This document shows, piece after piece, positions 14,001-24,720 of a DNA stretch of 64,000 nucleotides; positions within the stretch are counted from its first letter, which is position 1, and each line of letters begins with the position of its first letter. The notes below the pieces were generated by a model, which saw only the letters and a list, made by a program, of their open reading frames with translations, had not been told where the DNA came from and made no database searches. The position numbers were made by a program, and so were the translations under genes. The stretch spans positions 732,680 through 796,679 of the forward strand of contig NSJX01000003.1 in assembly GCA_002286715.1 (NCBI GenBank). Reading direction: 5' to 3'. The stretch is from Dentipellis sp. KUC8613. Lineage: Eukaryota > Basidiomycota > Agaricomycetes > Russulales > Hericiaceae.

Positions 14001-15592
14001 CGGCGGAGCAGAGGACGCGTATAACCTACAACAAGGACGAGGATTGTGCTCTTTCTTCGTCTTGTCTGGCAAAAGTTGAGTGCCTGTATACGTTCTGGGA
14101 GCCCATCGACTCACCTAGAGCTGCAGTCTTCAGTGTTCCGAATGGCAAGTTTCTCTCCGAAACTGGATCCCATACAAGCATCTCTCCGTCGAGAATAATG
14201 CTGGAACTGAGGTGAGTCTCACTTGAATAGAATGCTGGCCATCACTCACTCTTCGACTCGTTCATCAAATGCGCAGTCAATGAAAGGAGTCAGGCTTCCT
14301 ATTCCTACGTGATTGCCGTATAGGTAGGTGTAGTCTTTCCCCTTCCTGTTCACAATTAGCGCAGGGCATGACGTCCGGAGATTCGACCGATCACCTTGAG
14401 CAGTAGAAGTACTCGTTACCCCGCTTGTGTAGCTGCATACGTTCGCCATCTAATTTTTCCTCCAGAATGAACGTACGCCCTCCCATTTCCTTGATCGACT
14501 CTTCTATCTTCTTCGTTGGCCTCTTGCAGAGCATAGGGGCAAATGCTCGGAAGAGTTGCACTGCTTTGTCCTGTCGCGACATAAGACGGCGTCACTGGAA
14601 AAGAACTCTGGCAAACCTGGTCATTCAGTCGGTGTTGAGGGTCCCACAGTTCCCAAGCAACTTTTTTAAGATCAGAACAAGTGTTGAACAGATCATGGGC
14701 ATCCGGATGGAAGACGGAGAACACTGTTGTCTCCTTTACGGAGATATTCATATCTTGGGGGTATGAGTCTGGAGCAGGGCATAACACTAGGTTATTTACC
14801 TTTCAGGATTATGCGAACGATCCATCTCTGCTCCTCAGATGTCGTCCGATCGTATACTCTTTGCAGTATCCTTGCTTGTATGTCTCTGCGAATAAGCAGC
14901 TGTTGAATACGCCAGCTAATTGGCATAACATAGCTGAAACTCACTGCTTTCCTATATTCTTGGAAAGTTGGTCGAGAACATCGTTCAATTCGTCGATTGT
15001 AAGGGTCCCTTCAGTAACTGACGACCGTTTGCTAACGACTTCGTAAAGGACGGTCGGAAAGTCCCCTGACGATCTCTAATGAGAGTGGTACGTTTTCTCG
15101 TTTCCACCAAGCTGTCAAAAGCAACACATGAATCATAGCCTACCTCATTCTCTGTTGGCCGTTTCCAATTCAATAGTCGAATCGCGTCCGGGTCTTTGCT
15201 CCCCAAAGGTATCAGCTTGATGTATGCCTTCGCTAGGGTCTTTTCCTTGAGGCCGTAAACTGCACGCTCTCTATCTTTCTGGGGAAGGACAAGGCGAAGA
15301 ACCGGATACAAATCGTTCCCAACGTTCTTTCTCCAGAACTAGATATGATTGGCGCTAAGTTTGGCGTGCCGAGCAAAGCAAAGACCTAGCGCACGTCAAA
15401 CCATGAGTTCAAGAGCCTTCTTCTCTTTTCTGGCTTGCGTTGCGCATGAAGTTTGTCGAACAAATGCGAGAGGACAGCAAACGGCGGGCTACTCCTGTTC
15501 AGAGGTGGTGGTGGATAAGACGCATCTTCATGGCTCTCGTGGGGAAGTTGGGATTCTGTCGGGGACGACGGAGGAGATGATGCCTCCATCAT
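11082..15592 (-). CDS. LIG4: DNA ligase IV (NHEJ ligase)
   Basis: This is an ATP-dependent ligase that seals double-strand breaks in non-homologous end joining, with an XRCC4/Lif1-type partner. The start MMEASSPP uses ATG at 15590-15592. The N-terminal DNA-binding domain contains the family stretch LPQKDRERAVYGLKEK. The nucleotidyltransferase core has motif I KLDGERMQLH near 14450 (the Lys is the adenylation residue), motif III ILDGEMLVWDP near 14180 and motif IV EGLVMKHPASEYV near 13770. A DWIKV / MGETVDVLVVG region follows. The C-terminus carries two BRCT regions (GYDIIKPEWIIDSA near 12270; LTHIILDKRDD and LIEYIQACLEEDTLLDEAEFAP at the end). The last short intron joins DEA to EFAP before the stop TAA at 11082-11084. 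Many short introns are present, and the expected length is about 1,000 residues. It is convergent with SF3A2. Confidence 0.93.
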
Positions 15593-15917
15593 TTGCTAGC
15601 TCAGTACTACTTGTGCTCACAGCAAGTCGCGTTAGATGGTCGTAGTCGATGTTGAATTGCAAGAGGCCAGTATTGCGTCACGCGTCACGGACTGCTTTGT
15701 CCACAATGGGCGCCGACATGCCGGGAGTCCGTAGCATGTAGCCCCGGGTCACCACCTAAAGGCTTGGTTGACTCCATCGAGTACTCTATCTAGTGTCCGT
15801 CTGAGGACGTTACGCCGAACGACTAAATTGTACACTTTAATTCCTCATGACCTACGTAGTGGCGTATTAGACTTAAATGCAACGAAAGGTATATAGGGTC
15901 CCTATGAAGTCCAACGA
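15593..15917. promoter_or_regulatory. LIG4 upstream region with a MluI box
   Basis: This 325-bp gap lies between the LIG4 ATG and the NIPSNAP stop. An ACGCGT hexamer sits at 15680-15685, about 90 bp upstream of the LIG4 ATG, embedded in two overlapping GCGTCAC words (15675-15688). ACGCGT is the core of the MCB element bound by MBF in yeasts, typically upstream of replication and repair genes. A single hexamer is weak evidence in GC-rich DNA. Confidence 0.3.
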
Positions 15918-17164
15918 TTACTTGAGCGGGCTGAACGGCAGCGGGAGCAGAACGATAGAGTCCATGTACTTGGCCAACTGCGATGTCTATAACGAAGGAT
16001 CTGTGGTAAGTTATCTGCAACACAACGTGACATGAAAAGATAATCACCTTTCCCACCGTATCTGCCCAGCCGTCCAACTGCCACGCTTGCTCACGCATCT
16101 CCTTTCGGGTATGGAGGTCCCTGGTATGAAAAATATCAGCAACAACGCACACCGTCATATGGGAGTGCACTTACTTATATTGCCATAGGTGATGCACCTG
16201 GTGAAGTCGGCCAGCTTGAGAGAACCACGCCCCGACAGGCTCCACGAACTTCCTGCGGGCTTCGATTCCACGTCGCCTGCAAATAATGCCTCAATATTGC
16301 TATCCTTCTCGACAAACGCGATGCCTTACCATGTATGCTCCCACTCGAGCAGTTTCCCAGGCTTCAGTTGGTAGGTCCTGAGCTCGAATATGCCTCCCTC
16401 CACATGAGGTGGAGCTGTGGGCAGAAATGCGAACTCTTGGGTAAGCTGCGAACTCCGAGAGAGTAAGCTCGGACGTAATGCCTGGAAAGCTTGGGTATGC
16501 TATGTGATTCTATTGTATCAGATCGCGTGAAATGCAACAATATGGAGCTGTCGACGCGCCTCGGAGTTCTGGATCTTCTTCCATGCCTTGTCGAAACCTG
16601 CGTAGTTCTCGTATTCGAGGACGTGGTCTGAATGGCTCATAAGGATGAGGCAAAACTATAGATCAAAACGCCATACAGAAGGTGTCCTGTTCCCCGACAA
16701 CAGCCTCCCAGTTTCCGGTGAGCTTGATACCGAGATCTTTGTCGTCTCGGAGGCCCGTGTAGTACACCTCCCTGTGACGAGCTCCGTCAGTCGGCAAGTC
16801 ACTGGATGTTATGCAAAGAGCTCACGCAGCCTTCTTGTATTCTTCCACCTGATCCGGCTTCACCTTGTGGACTGCCTTTACCGTCAGCGCACATTCATAA
16901 GTCGCGCCGGCAGATGCCACCCACTCTCGAAGCCGTGTATGTATTTCCCTCGTGCAACGATTCGAGAATGCTGTTGGAGTTCTGCTTCACCCGCCTGCCT
17001 CGCCTCAGGTGAGCCATGCAGGATGGACTACAGCAGAGCTCACGTCAACATCATGGTCAAAAGAATACATCCCACGTCACCTGAACGGATATTGTGCGCT
17101 GGGCACCGGGTAGAATTATCGTCTGCGTAGGACGAATTGCTTTGGAGGCAATATGAGCGAGCAT
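15918..17164 (-). CDS. NIPSNAP-family mitochondrial protein
   Basis: Spliced exons give an N-terminus MLAHIASKAIRPTQTI, which is free of acidic residues and Arg/Lys-rich, like a mitochondrial presequence (ATG at 17162-17164). The first NIPSNAP domain follows: SILHGSPEARQAGEAELQQH, HSRIVARGKYIHGFE, VHKVKPDQVEEYKKAA, LTGNWEAVVGEQDTFWHVLE and FDKAWKKIQNSE. The second domain has the characteristic YQLKPGKLLEWEHTW, GAWFSQAGQLHQVHHLWQY and the tail MDSIVLLPLPFSPLK before TAA (15918-15920). NIPSNAP proteins have a dimeric ferredoxin-like fold (Dabb-like) and are linked to mitochondria; their biochemical activity is not settled. About six short introns are present. The exact splice sites near 16500 and 16820 were not all resolved. 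Confidence 0.85.
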
Positions 17165-17507
17165 CTTGCTGATAATTCGTATAACGAGTGAAACGAAGGT
17201 GTGGGACGGGAAGGAAAGTCGCGAGGTTTAGGGAACCCGTGAGGCGCGTTGCCGTGACCTGGTGCCGGCTCTCAGTCTCATGCCCTCCGTAACCTGTGAC
17301 GTAAGCGGGGTTGCGGATAACCCGAAATATTCCCGCTTGAGCCTCAAACTTCAAATTATAATAATTCATGATCATGGTGCCGAACAGCCTTTGACGAGTA
17401 TACATTAGAATGATGTACATTGGTCCCAGTAAGAGATTCGAGACACTATGCGGTGTGTATGCAAATTGACTTCGCAAGGGTGAGGGAACTCGCGCAGGGA
17501 CTCAGAT
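17165..17507. other. Intergenic gap upstream of the NIPSNAP gene
   Basis: The stretch holds the NIPSNAP promoter and the 3' end of the glycosyltransferase transcript. The two genes are head-to-tail on the minus strand. I see no repeat or clear core promoter motif; a short AT-rich patch lies near 17350. Confidence 0.4.
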
Positions 17508-19398
17508 TTATTTCCGTATGCCCCGGACCCAAATTTCATGTACAGCCCACCGCTGTGCCACATCCTGCGGAAGATAGGCCTTCAAAAATCGCACCGAAGC
17601 AGCAGAAGAATTTGCATTCATTTTTACGCTGCACTCCGTCAGCTCCAATGGCTGTTCCGCATCGTCAAAAATCGGGACGGCCTCGGTACATGACAGAGAG
17701 TCCTGTGACTTTGCCTGCGCATATGATCCGTTAGAGAAGAGGTTTCGATATATGTAAGGTGTTACAAACCCATGCGTGACCGTCAAGGGACATTTCAAAG
17801 ACACATTGTGAGAGAACGACTTGGGTCGAGGGTGGAACCAGCCACACCAGCGTCAGATCTGACCAAGCGTGTCCGACATCTGTCAACATGTCAAGCATGA
17901 TATAATCCTCGGCTTTTGCATCTGATGGGCGGGAAATTTACTATGATAACATAAAAAGAAACCTATATCAGAATATTCACCTTCAAGACTAACAAATGCA
18001 GTTGCTGGCCGACCATCGACCGCAAACGATGGTGGTCGACCAAGGTAGTTGGCACGTTGGTCCTCCTCGAGATCCAATATTTCCGCAGCGTGTTCGCCGT
18101 GGTGCACGATCGTAGAGGGAAGTACTTTCATCCTGGTCTCAAGTAAGCATGGCCTACCTGCACAGGGTGCTCGCTGAACGTCTACCAATGTAGAAGACGG
18201 ACTTGAGCGTTTATTGTGGAGGAAGGGTTTTTTTCTCGTGTCACAAGGATAATCCTCGCACGCTAGCAAAGAATCAAGATAATGAGCAGCTTGGAGCTAA
18301 GTATACGTCAGAAACGTGCGTGTCAGCTGAAAGAAAATATAGTACTGACGATGTGGAATTTATTGCGAACATCACCCTCCACGCCGACAGTGAATGCTTG
18401 GCCACCTCCTAACTCGATGCCTTGATCAAACCAGACCTCCGGGATAATATTGCTGAGCAACGAGAAGTAATTGTCAGCCATCTTGAACTCTGAGTCGGTA
18501 GCATTCAGGTGCTGCAAAAGATCCAGGAATTCGACGGCCCGCGACTGATGCATGATAGCACCGTGACCCAACCAAGCGAATGAGACATGTAAGTCACCAT
18601 TGTTCCGAATGGCTCGCAAATCGGTAGAGAGGTGCTCATGTGGAGGCAGTAGATGAATCGTCGAAGGCGTCACATATTCAGCCATCCGTGATCGTAAAGT
18701 CCAGATGATTTCCGGAAGGACGATGTAGTCGTCATCCTAAAGACAACCTTCAGTCAAAACCCAGGAGTAGGCAAGCCAGGAAATTTCGCTTACTTGGGTA
18801 TAGCAATACGTCGTTGTAGCCTGGGCGCACCCAAGAAACCGTGCATGAAAATACGAGTTCTCGGGGGAATTGTGAACCTTGAGCTGGCTGGGCGTACAAG
18901 TTGTATCCACAAAATCCTAAACATGGGCACAGTGGAAGATCTCGAAGTAGCCCGACACTTGGACGTACCTACATAATAGAAAAGGGGTTTGGGATTATTA
19001 TTCCAGACTAAGATCTCTTTGACGACAGTTTGCAGAATGGGCGCGCAAAGGAGCGACGTGATTCGCAGCACATTAGGAAAACGGGACCAGTTTAGAATTA
19101 CGACGGTAGTATCCGGCGGAAGTTCCGGCGCTACGTTGGATGGATTTACGAAGGACAATAGAGTGTGTTCGGATGCATTGGGGTGATAGGTGATTGACGG
19201 GGAGCGTGGCAGATTCTCAATGTCCTCGAGGCTGCGGTATGGAATCGGATTATGGAGATGAAGTTCCACAGGGGGAGGTGAAGAGCGCCAGAACACGATC
19301 AAGGCAGCAAACACGAGAGGAACACATGCGAATAGTATTGGTATAGCATGAGGCGACCTTCTGCCGGCAGCAGACGTTGGACGCGAGGTACGTGCCAT
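17508..19398 (-). CDS. Type II membrane glycosyltransferase-like protein (GT64/exostosin-like DxD core)
   Basis: The first genuine ATG (19396-19398) gives MARTSRPTSAAGRR, then a single hydrophobic anchor (IPILFACVPLVFAALIVFW). This is typical of Golgi type II transferases, with the catalytic part in the lumen. The core begins TVVILNWSRFPNVLRI, continues KEILVWNNNPKPL, then after an intron VHNSPENSYFHARFLGCAQA and TYCYTQDDDYIV. The DDD is in the position of the metal/nucleotide-sugar DxD motif. Downstream come WLGHGAIMHQSRAVEFLDLL and WFDQGIELGGGQAFTVG, then a beta-rich C-terminal portion ending AVHEIWVRGIRK. The resemblance is to the C-terminal domain of exostosin-like enzymes (GT64) and to fungal relatives; donor and acceptor sugars cannot be read from sequence. 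It is divergent from MOCS1. Intron positions include one after PKPLFYY and one after NKFHI. Confidence 0.7.
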
Positions 19399-19635
19399 GC
19401 GCACATTGGAGGGGGAAATAGGACGGAGGAGAGCGTAAGAAACGCTCACCAGCGCTCACCAGCGCTCACCGTGTAGTATCGGCGCGGGCTTTGGAATCCG
19501 GGTGGTACATGCAGTAGTTCCATCTGAGATTGATTACACACCCGCTCATGCTCCCCGTCATTATAACACCCCCATTCTCCGCTGCATCCCTACGCACGCT
19601 CATGGACCCCCCACAACGCTGATTTCTCGTCTTGA
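19399..19635. promoter_or_regulatory. Divergent promoter between glycosyltransferase and MOCS1, with a 10-bp tandem repeat
   Basis: A 237-bp intergenic spacer. At 19441-19470 the decamer AGCGCTCACC is repeated three times (first copy AACGCTCACC). It lies about 45 bp upstream of the glycosyltransferase ATG and may sit in its 5'UTR or core promoter. On the minus strand the repeat reads GGTGAGCGCT, which resembles a 5' splice donor, so a UTR intron is conceivable. Confidence 0.35.
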
Positions 19636-21118
19636 ATGGTGCCGAATGATGCTTCTGACCAACCCACACCACCGTCTTCGTTTACGCTCCTGTTTCTCTC
19701 GCCTGTATACCACCCCTTCGACCTTGACTCGTGCAGAGCCGCTGATTCCCAGCCGTCGAGCGCTCATACGAGTGAGTCTCAGGCTTGCTCACCACGGCTT
19801 CATCTCATCGCGTCGTCGCTTCAGAAAAGGATCGCGCAGATTGATGACAGCGCGCCGGTAGCACCGTCCCTAGTGGATACGTTCGGGCGCCATCACAATT
19901 ACCTACGCATATCGTTGACAGAACGGTGCAACCTGCGATGTGAGTACACCCTTCGTATCACTTCTCGGCATTCTCACACTGTGCTGTTTCAAGGCTTCTA
20001 TTGCATGCCTGAGGATGGGGTGCCGCTCTCTCCGAACGAACGGATACTTTCGGACGACGAGATAATCAGACTAGCGACTCTATTTGTGAAGAGTGGTGTC
20101 ACGAAAATTCGGCTGACGGGGGGAGAGCCAACCGTCCGAAAGACAATCGTGCAGCTTGTTGGTTCGTCGGCCGATCTATATGCCTCCAGTATGCTGCTAA
20201 ACTTGCAGTCAACAGGGCGCTTGAATGAGCTCCGTCAACACGGCCTTCAATCCATTGGTATGACCAGCAACGGACTCATTCTACATCGCCATTTGGATAA
20301 GCTAGTGGCGAATGGTCTCACGCATTTGAACCTCAGGTAGGATTGCCCTGCATTCCCATTGCTCTCCTTTCTGATTTATTTGTGCCACAGTCTGGATACT
20401 CTGGATCCGTTCAAATTTGAGATCATGACGCGTCGGATGGGCCATGAAGCTGTTCTCCGGTCTCTGTCTCAAGCCCTTGCATCCCCAGGTCTTACTTCCG
20501 TGAAGTTGAACGTAGTGGTGATCAAAGGCCTCAATGATTCGGAGGTTCTCAAGTTCGTGGAGATGACAAGGGATCAGGATCTGTCCATCCGGTTTATAGA
20601 ATTTATGCCGTTCACTGGTACGACGAAGACTGTTTGGATCGTTCCTGCTGTTGACATCTCAGTGACAGGTAACAAATGGGACAAGGCGAAGATGGTACCA
20701 TCAGCAGTCCTCATCTCGCGCATTGCCGCCGTTCATCCCGGCCTGGTGAAGGCCGCAGATGAGCTGAACGACACCGCCAGATCCTACCAGATTCCCAGTC
20801 ACCGAGGCAGTATCGGGTTCATCAGTAGCATGTCCGATCATTTCTGCAGTTCATGCAACCGGTTACGATTGACGGCCGACGGTCAAATCAAGGTTTGTGC
20901 TAGCTACACTGTTTGGACAATGACTGATGCCTCGATGGAAGGTCTGCCTGTTCGATGCCAAGGAGGTGTCTCTTAGGGATCAAATGCGAGCAGGGGCAGA
21001 CGACCAGCAATTGCTCCAGACTATCGGACGAGCCGTCAGGGGCAAGAAAGAAAAGCACGCTGGTATGGAAGACATAGATGTTGTTACGAATAGACCCATG
21101 ATTCTCATTGGTGGTTGA
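19636..21118 (+). CDS. MOCS1: MOCS1A / MoaA-like GTP 3',8-cyclase (radical SAM)
   Basis: This is the first step of molybdenum cofactor synthesis: GTP is converted to 3',8-cH2GTP. After a mitochondrial-type leader, the radical SAM cluster motif is CNLRCFYC, split by an intron between R and C. The GGEP segment is [13 protein letters not shown]. The second [4Fe-4S] site begins [10 protein letters not shown], with its third cysteine in IKVCLFD. Exons 19636-19939, 19994-20157, 20209-20336, 20391-20617, 20669-20892 and 20942-21118 are in phase and give 407 residues. The protein ends NRPMILIGG followed at once by TGA. The terminal Gly-Gly is functionally essential in human MOCS1A, where it reaches the active site. 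MoaC-like sequence follows in a compatible frame (next entry). Confidence 0.93.
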
Positions 21119-21222
21119 TTGTATTTTTATCGCACCTCATGTATGTGTATCTTGTTCAAGTGGCCAGCGAGGCCTTGCTGATTAGGGATCGCAACCCAGT
21201 GCTATCGCAATTCATTTCACAG

Positions 21223-21923
21223 GGATACGAACGCGATTATCAAGCTTGACGCGTGCAAAACTTGTTCCATGGCATTTGATCATACCGGCATCCTTTTCGC
21301 TGAAGCAAATTCGCCACAGCTCTACTAGTACACCCTCCCCGCCAAAGCTCTCCCACATGGACGATGCCGGCAGACCCTCGATGGTTGATGTCTCGGAAAA
21401 ACAGCCTACGAAGCGCACCGCAACTGCGACGGGTCGCATCTATCTTTCTCGCATCGCGTATGAACTCATCACCCCTACCTCTTCAGCTTCCACGTCATCC
21501 GACGTCTCCGCCTCTCCATTACTTGAGAAGGCAAAGGCAAAGGCACGTGGCAAGGGTGACGTCCTCACCGTAGCCCAGCTTGCAGCTATCATGGCAAGCA
21601 AGCGCACTTCGGACCTAATCCCCCTCTGTCATCCGCTGGGCCTCTCTCACGTTTCCGTGACTTTAACCCCAGAAGAGCACCCCGACGATACACAAAACCC
21701 GAAAATGCGTGGGCTCTGCCATAGCGTCCTGTGTAAAGCAACTGTAACATGTGAGGGTCGCACTGGAGTCGAGATGGAGGCCTTGACGGCAGTGTCGGTA
21801 GGCCTCCTTACTGTGTGGGATATGCTGAAAGCTGTTGCGGGGAAAGAGATGGTAATCAGCGATATCTTTGTGGCGCACAAAGCCGGCGGGAAGAGTGGCG
21901 ACTTCATCAGGGAAGAGCGTTGA
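21223..21923 (+). CDS. MOCS1: MOCS1B / MoaC-like cyclic pyranopterin monophosphate synthase
   Basis: This domain converts 3',8-cH2GTP to cPMP. MoaC signatures are SMVDVSEKQPTKRTATATGRI, GKGDVLTVAQLAAIMASKRT followed by SDLIPLCHPLGLSHV, then GVEMEALTAVSVGLLTVWD and the end AHKAGGKSGDFIREER with TGA (21921-21923). The frame is open from a good acceptor (TTTCACAG, ending 21222). Joined to a donor at 21063 (G^GTATGG) it continues in frame from MoaA, removing the Gly-Gly tail, to give a 622-residue fusion. Translated alone, the first in-frame ATG is 21357-21359. The fused form is the norm in filamentous fungi (CnxABC), while humans use both forms by alternative splicing. Which form is made here cannot be decided from DNA alone. 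Confidence 0.9.
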
Positions 21924-22582
21924 CTTGCTACGATGATGAGGTCCCTGGTTAGATTTATTTCCCGAGATCTGTATCTTGTACAGTGTCCCGAGAATTGAAA
22001 CGTTCCAGATTCCGTCAAGCATCGATTGACCAGTGTCCGGTAACCGGTGTTGCCGATCTACGCACCCTCAGCTCGTGGGATACGTAGCCAACAAACTCAG
22101 AACACAACAGCGCCGACAGCTTGATGATCATCCGCGGCCCTTGTCCATGTGTCGCAGCTCTATCAAGGTAAAGTAGCCATCATGCTGTGCGACAAGTGGA
22201 CCGAATAGCATGCTGCGCAGGTTTACGTATTTATATACTTTGGCCCAGGCGACTTCAACAGCAACATGTGAGAAATATGAGAATAAAGATTGAATTGTTG
22301 CTATGAACACTAGTGCTGGCGCGAACGTAGTGCTAAGGATACAGTGGGTAATACAGTACCACTAAGTAAGTACTTTCGATACGAATAAGTGTGTATGCAA
22401 GGGAATATGTAACAGTGCTGGGGGTGGAGGGGGAGGGGGGGATTAATCCGTAGCCAGTACGGTTTTGCTGAATTAGGTAGGTAATAAAGGTAATACTGTC
22501 CGTGGTATGATGTGATGATGGCAAATGTCAGAAGAAATGTCAGTGGATGGTGTAGAGATCAAAGTAATGCTAGGGTAATGAA
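21924..22582. other. Convergent 3' gap between MOCS1 and the GNAT gene
   Basis: This 659-bp spacer lies between two convergent stops. It contains a G-rich run near 22416-22441 and several TAAGTA/TAATAC-type AT-rich words around 22330-22510. No convincing gene is visible on either strand. Confidence 0.4.
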
Positions 22583-23802
22583 TTACCAGTGACCCCTGGG
22601 GGCCCCGGTGACGAATCCAAGCTCGAGCGCGTCTTCGACGCCCTCTGGTTTATCCTTCCCGCAAAGGCCGACGAATCCGACACGATCGTAGACCCGTTGG
22701 GCACTGTTGCTGTGTCCGACGTACAGCGTCACGGTACGTTTTCCGCAATCCATCAGGAGTCTGAAGCAGCAACAATTAGCATCAGAGATCAAACCCTCGG
22801 ACCCGCAGACGTACCTCCGAGTAACGTTGCGCACGAGGTGCTCGGCGAATCCCCTGCGCCTCCACTTGGGAGTCGTGTAGACCTTGGTAATGGCGCTGAT
22901 GTTCTGCGAGCTACGAGTGACGGCGCAGATGGTGGTAACCTCCGCATCCGCTTCGTAGATCCAAATTAGACCTTTTTGAATCAACTCGCGGGCTTCGATC
23001 GTGGCACGATCGAGCGACAGCGGAAAGTAGACCTGAGATAGCGGTGTGAGCGACATCTCGACGATGATGCGGACGAAACGGGAGATTTGAGACTAACCGA
23101 GTCATCAGCGAACTCCTTGCAAAGTTGAGCGACCCCCGCGAGATCGCTCATGCGGGCTCTCCGGATGCTATCTCCATGGGGCAGCGGGGCGGTGTGTTCG
23201 CGGAAGGTGTTCAGCGTGCAGTATGTGTAGTATGCAGCGTAGAACGGTTCGGCTTCGATGCGGATGGATGTAATCTCGGTCCATAGCTTCGAGAAGTACT
23301 TCACGAGTGAAGTCAGGCCGAAGACGGAGAAGACGCGTTCCGGTGGGACGTAGTAGAGGAGGTTCTCAATGAGGAGGGTGATGCGCGGCATCAACCACGA
23401 GGAGGAAACCATTGATGGGTGCTTGGGTGTCCAAAGAAAGATGGGGTAGTCCCCGAGAGTCCAGTTGACGCATGCCAAAACGAGGTCGAGGGTGGGTGCG
23501 ATAAATGGAGATGGGGATGACCACACCGTCAACCAGAAAGGCCCGGTATGAGCAGACGAGTGTGGTGAACCATTTCTTGACTGGCTGAGCCAACTGCGCA
23601 CGTCAGAATCGTTGGTAAAATGGCATCCGGTAAGGGCGGCCTCAGTGCCTACGAGCTTGAGGGCATGGGCAAGGACGATGTTTGCTGACTCTTCGTGCTT
23701 GCGAAGAGTAGGGAATGTTGCAGAGAGAAAGTCGGCAGCAGTATCGTGGTATACAATGAATGTGCTCGGCGAGGAAGGGTGAACTGGGGTAAGGCCAGGC
23801 AT
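22583..23802 (-). CDS. GNAT-fold N-acetyltransferase-like protein
   Basis: The start is ATG at 23800-23802 (MPGLTPVHPSSPS). The first ~230 residues form a fungal-specific N-terminal region (NIVLAHALKLVG, GPFWLTVWSSPS, WLMPRITLLIENLLYYVPPE). The C-terminal part is a recognisable GNAT domain: LIWIYEADAEVTTICAVTRS, then ISAITKVYTTPKWRRRGFAE (the V-x-T-P-x-x-R-x-x-G acetyl-CoA loop) and VTLYVGHSNSAQRVYDRVGF (the family's closing motif B). It probably acetylates a small amine or peptide; the substrate is unknown. Exons, all in phase, are 23098-23802, 22815-23032 and 22583-22760, giving 366 residues. The second intron (54 nt) is a multiple of three without a stop and could be missed. The gene is convergent with MOCS1. 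Confidence 0.8.
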
Positions 23803-24720
23803 TGAGCGAGCGAGAAGGGTGAATGTGAATAAAAGAAGATTAAAAGAAACGACGGGTATGAGGTGGAAGCCTGCAGAAGTCGAAGAGAACGAATATGAGA
23901 ATGGAGGAGCTGACCTGGAAGACCGCCCTTTATATACCCAACTGAAACGCTCTAGCTCATAGGTTTTGGCATGAGCACAGAGTGGAGAGTCGGAACTTTC
24001 CTGGATGTGAGATCCAATCCGTAAGCGAGGGAGTGACGGAACAGGTGCAAAATTGCTGTCCTCCGATCGCAAAACACAGTACTGACGCAAAATGACTGGA
24101 AGCGCGCAAAAAGCGCTCGGCCTGACTGACTGTACGAAGAGAACCGGGAGGCTCCGACAGGACGCCATACGCGTCTATATCAGAGTGCCTGGTCCGGCCA
24201 GGGCGTCCCTCATAGTGAGCACAGCAACCAGCGTGTCACTTCCAGTTTAGTCGTCACCCTACCCAACAGTACTACAAGTGTCGGGCTCGAGTGACCATGG
24301 TAGGGATTGCGACAGGCTGAGGAGCTTGAAAGCCAACAAGGTTACACGAAGGCAATGCTGGCCGTGATGTACGCCAGACAGTCCTGCGTCGTGCGACAAC
24401 AGCAGGGAATATAATGGGGTGGAGAGTGACCGCAAAGCCTAACTTGTTGCCGAGGGAGTTTCAGGTAACCACTGGAGGTAGTTGAATGAAAGATCTCGGT
24501 TTACGATCTTTCCGTGCGCCGAGACTGACGAGAGTGCACGTGGGGCCGCGTTCCTCGATCATCGACTGTGGCAGTGGCCGTTGCCTCGCGTAAGGACAAC
24601 CAGGGGCAAGCTCGTACAAGTTTGGTCTTGCGCCACTGCGAGTATTCTGCCTTGCTCACATCTCCCGCACCGCTCCCAATATATTCCCGCACCGCTCCCT
24701 ACCTGCTTCGGACTCAAAAC
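23803..24720. other. Intergenic region upstream of the GNAT gene
   Basis: 918 bp without a supported gene. One open minus-strand frame extends the GNAT ORF upstream to 24168, but its first ATG-like starts would predict an unlikely N-terminus with no family support. An ATATATTCC stretch near 24678 lies about 40 bp upstream of the next possible gene. Confidence 0.35.

Noticed and set aside
19399..19449. Glycosyltransferase start at 19449
   Set aside because: That position is a GTG, not an ATG, and lies in the tandem repeat. The first true ATG is at 19398, directly before the membrane anchor.
23803..24168. N-terminal extension of the GNAT ORF by about 120 residues
   Set aside because: The extension depends on reading through promoter-like sequence. 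The internal ATG at 23802 gives a sensible start, and the upstream part has no similarity.
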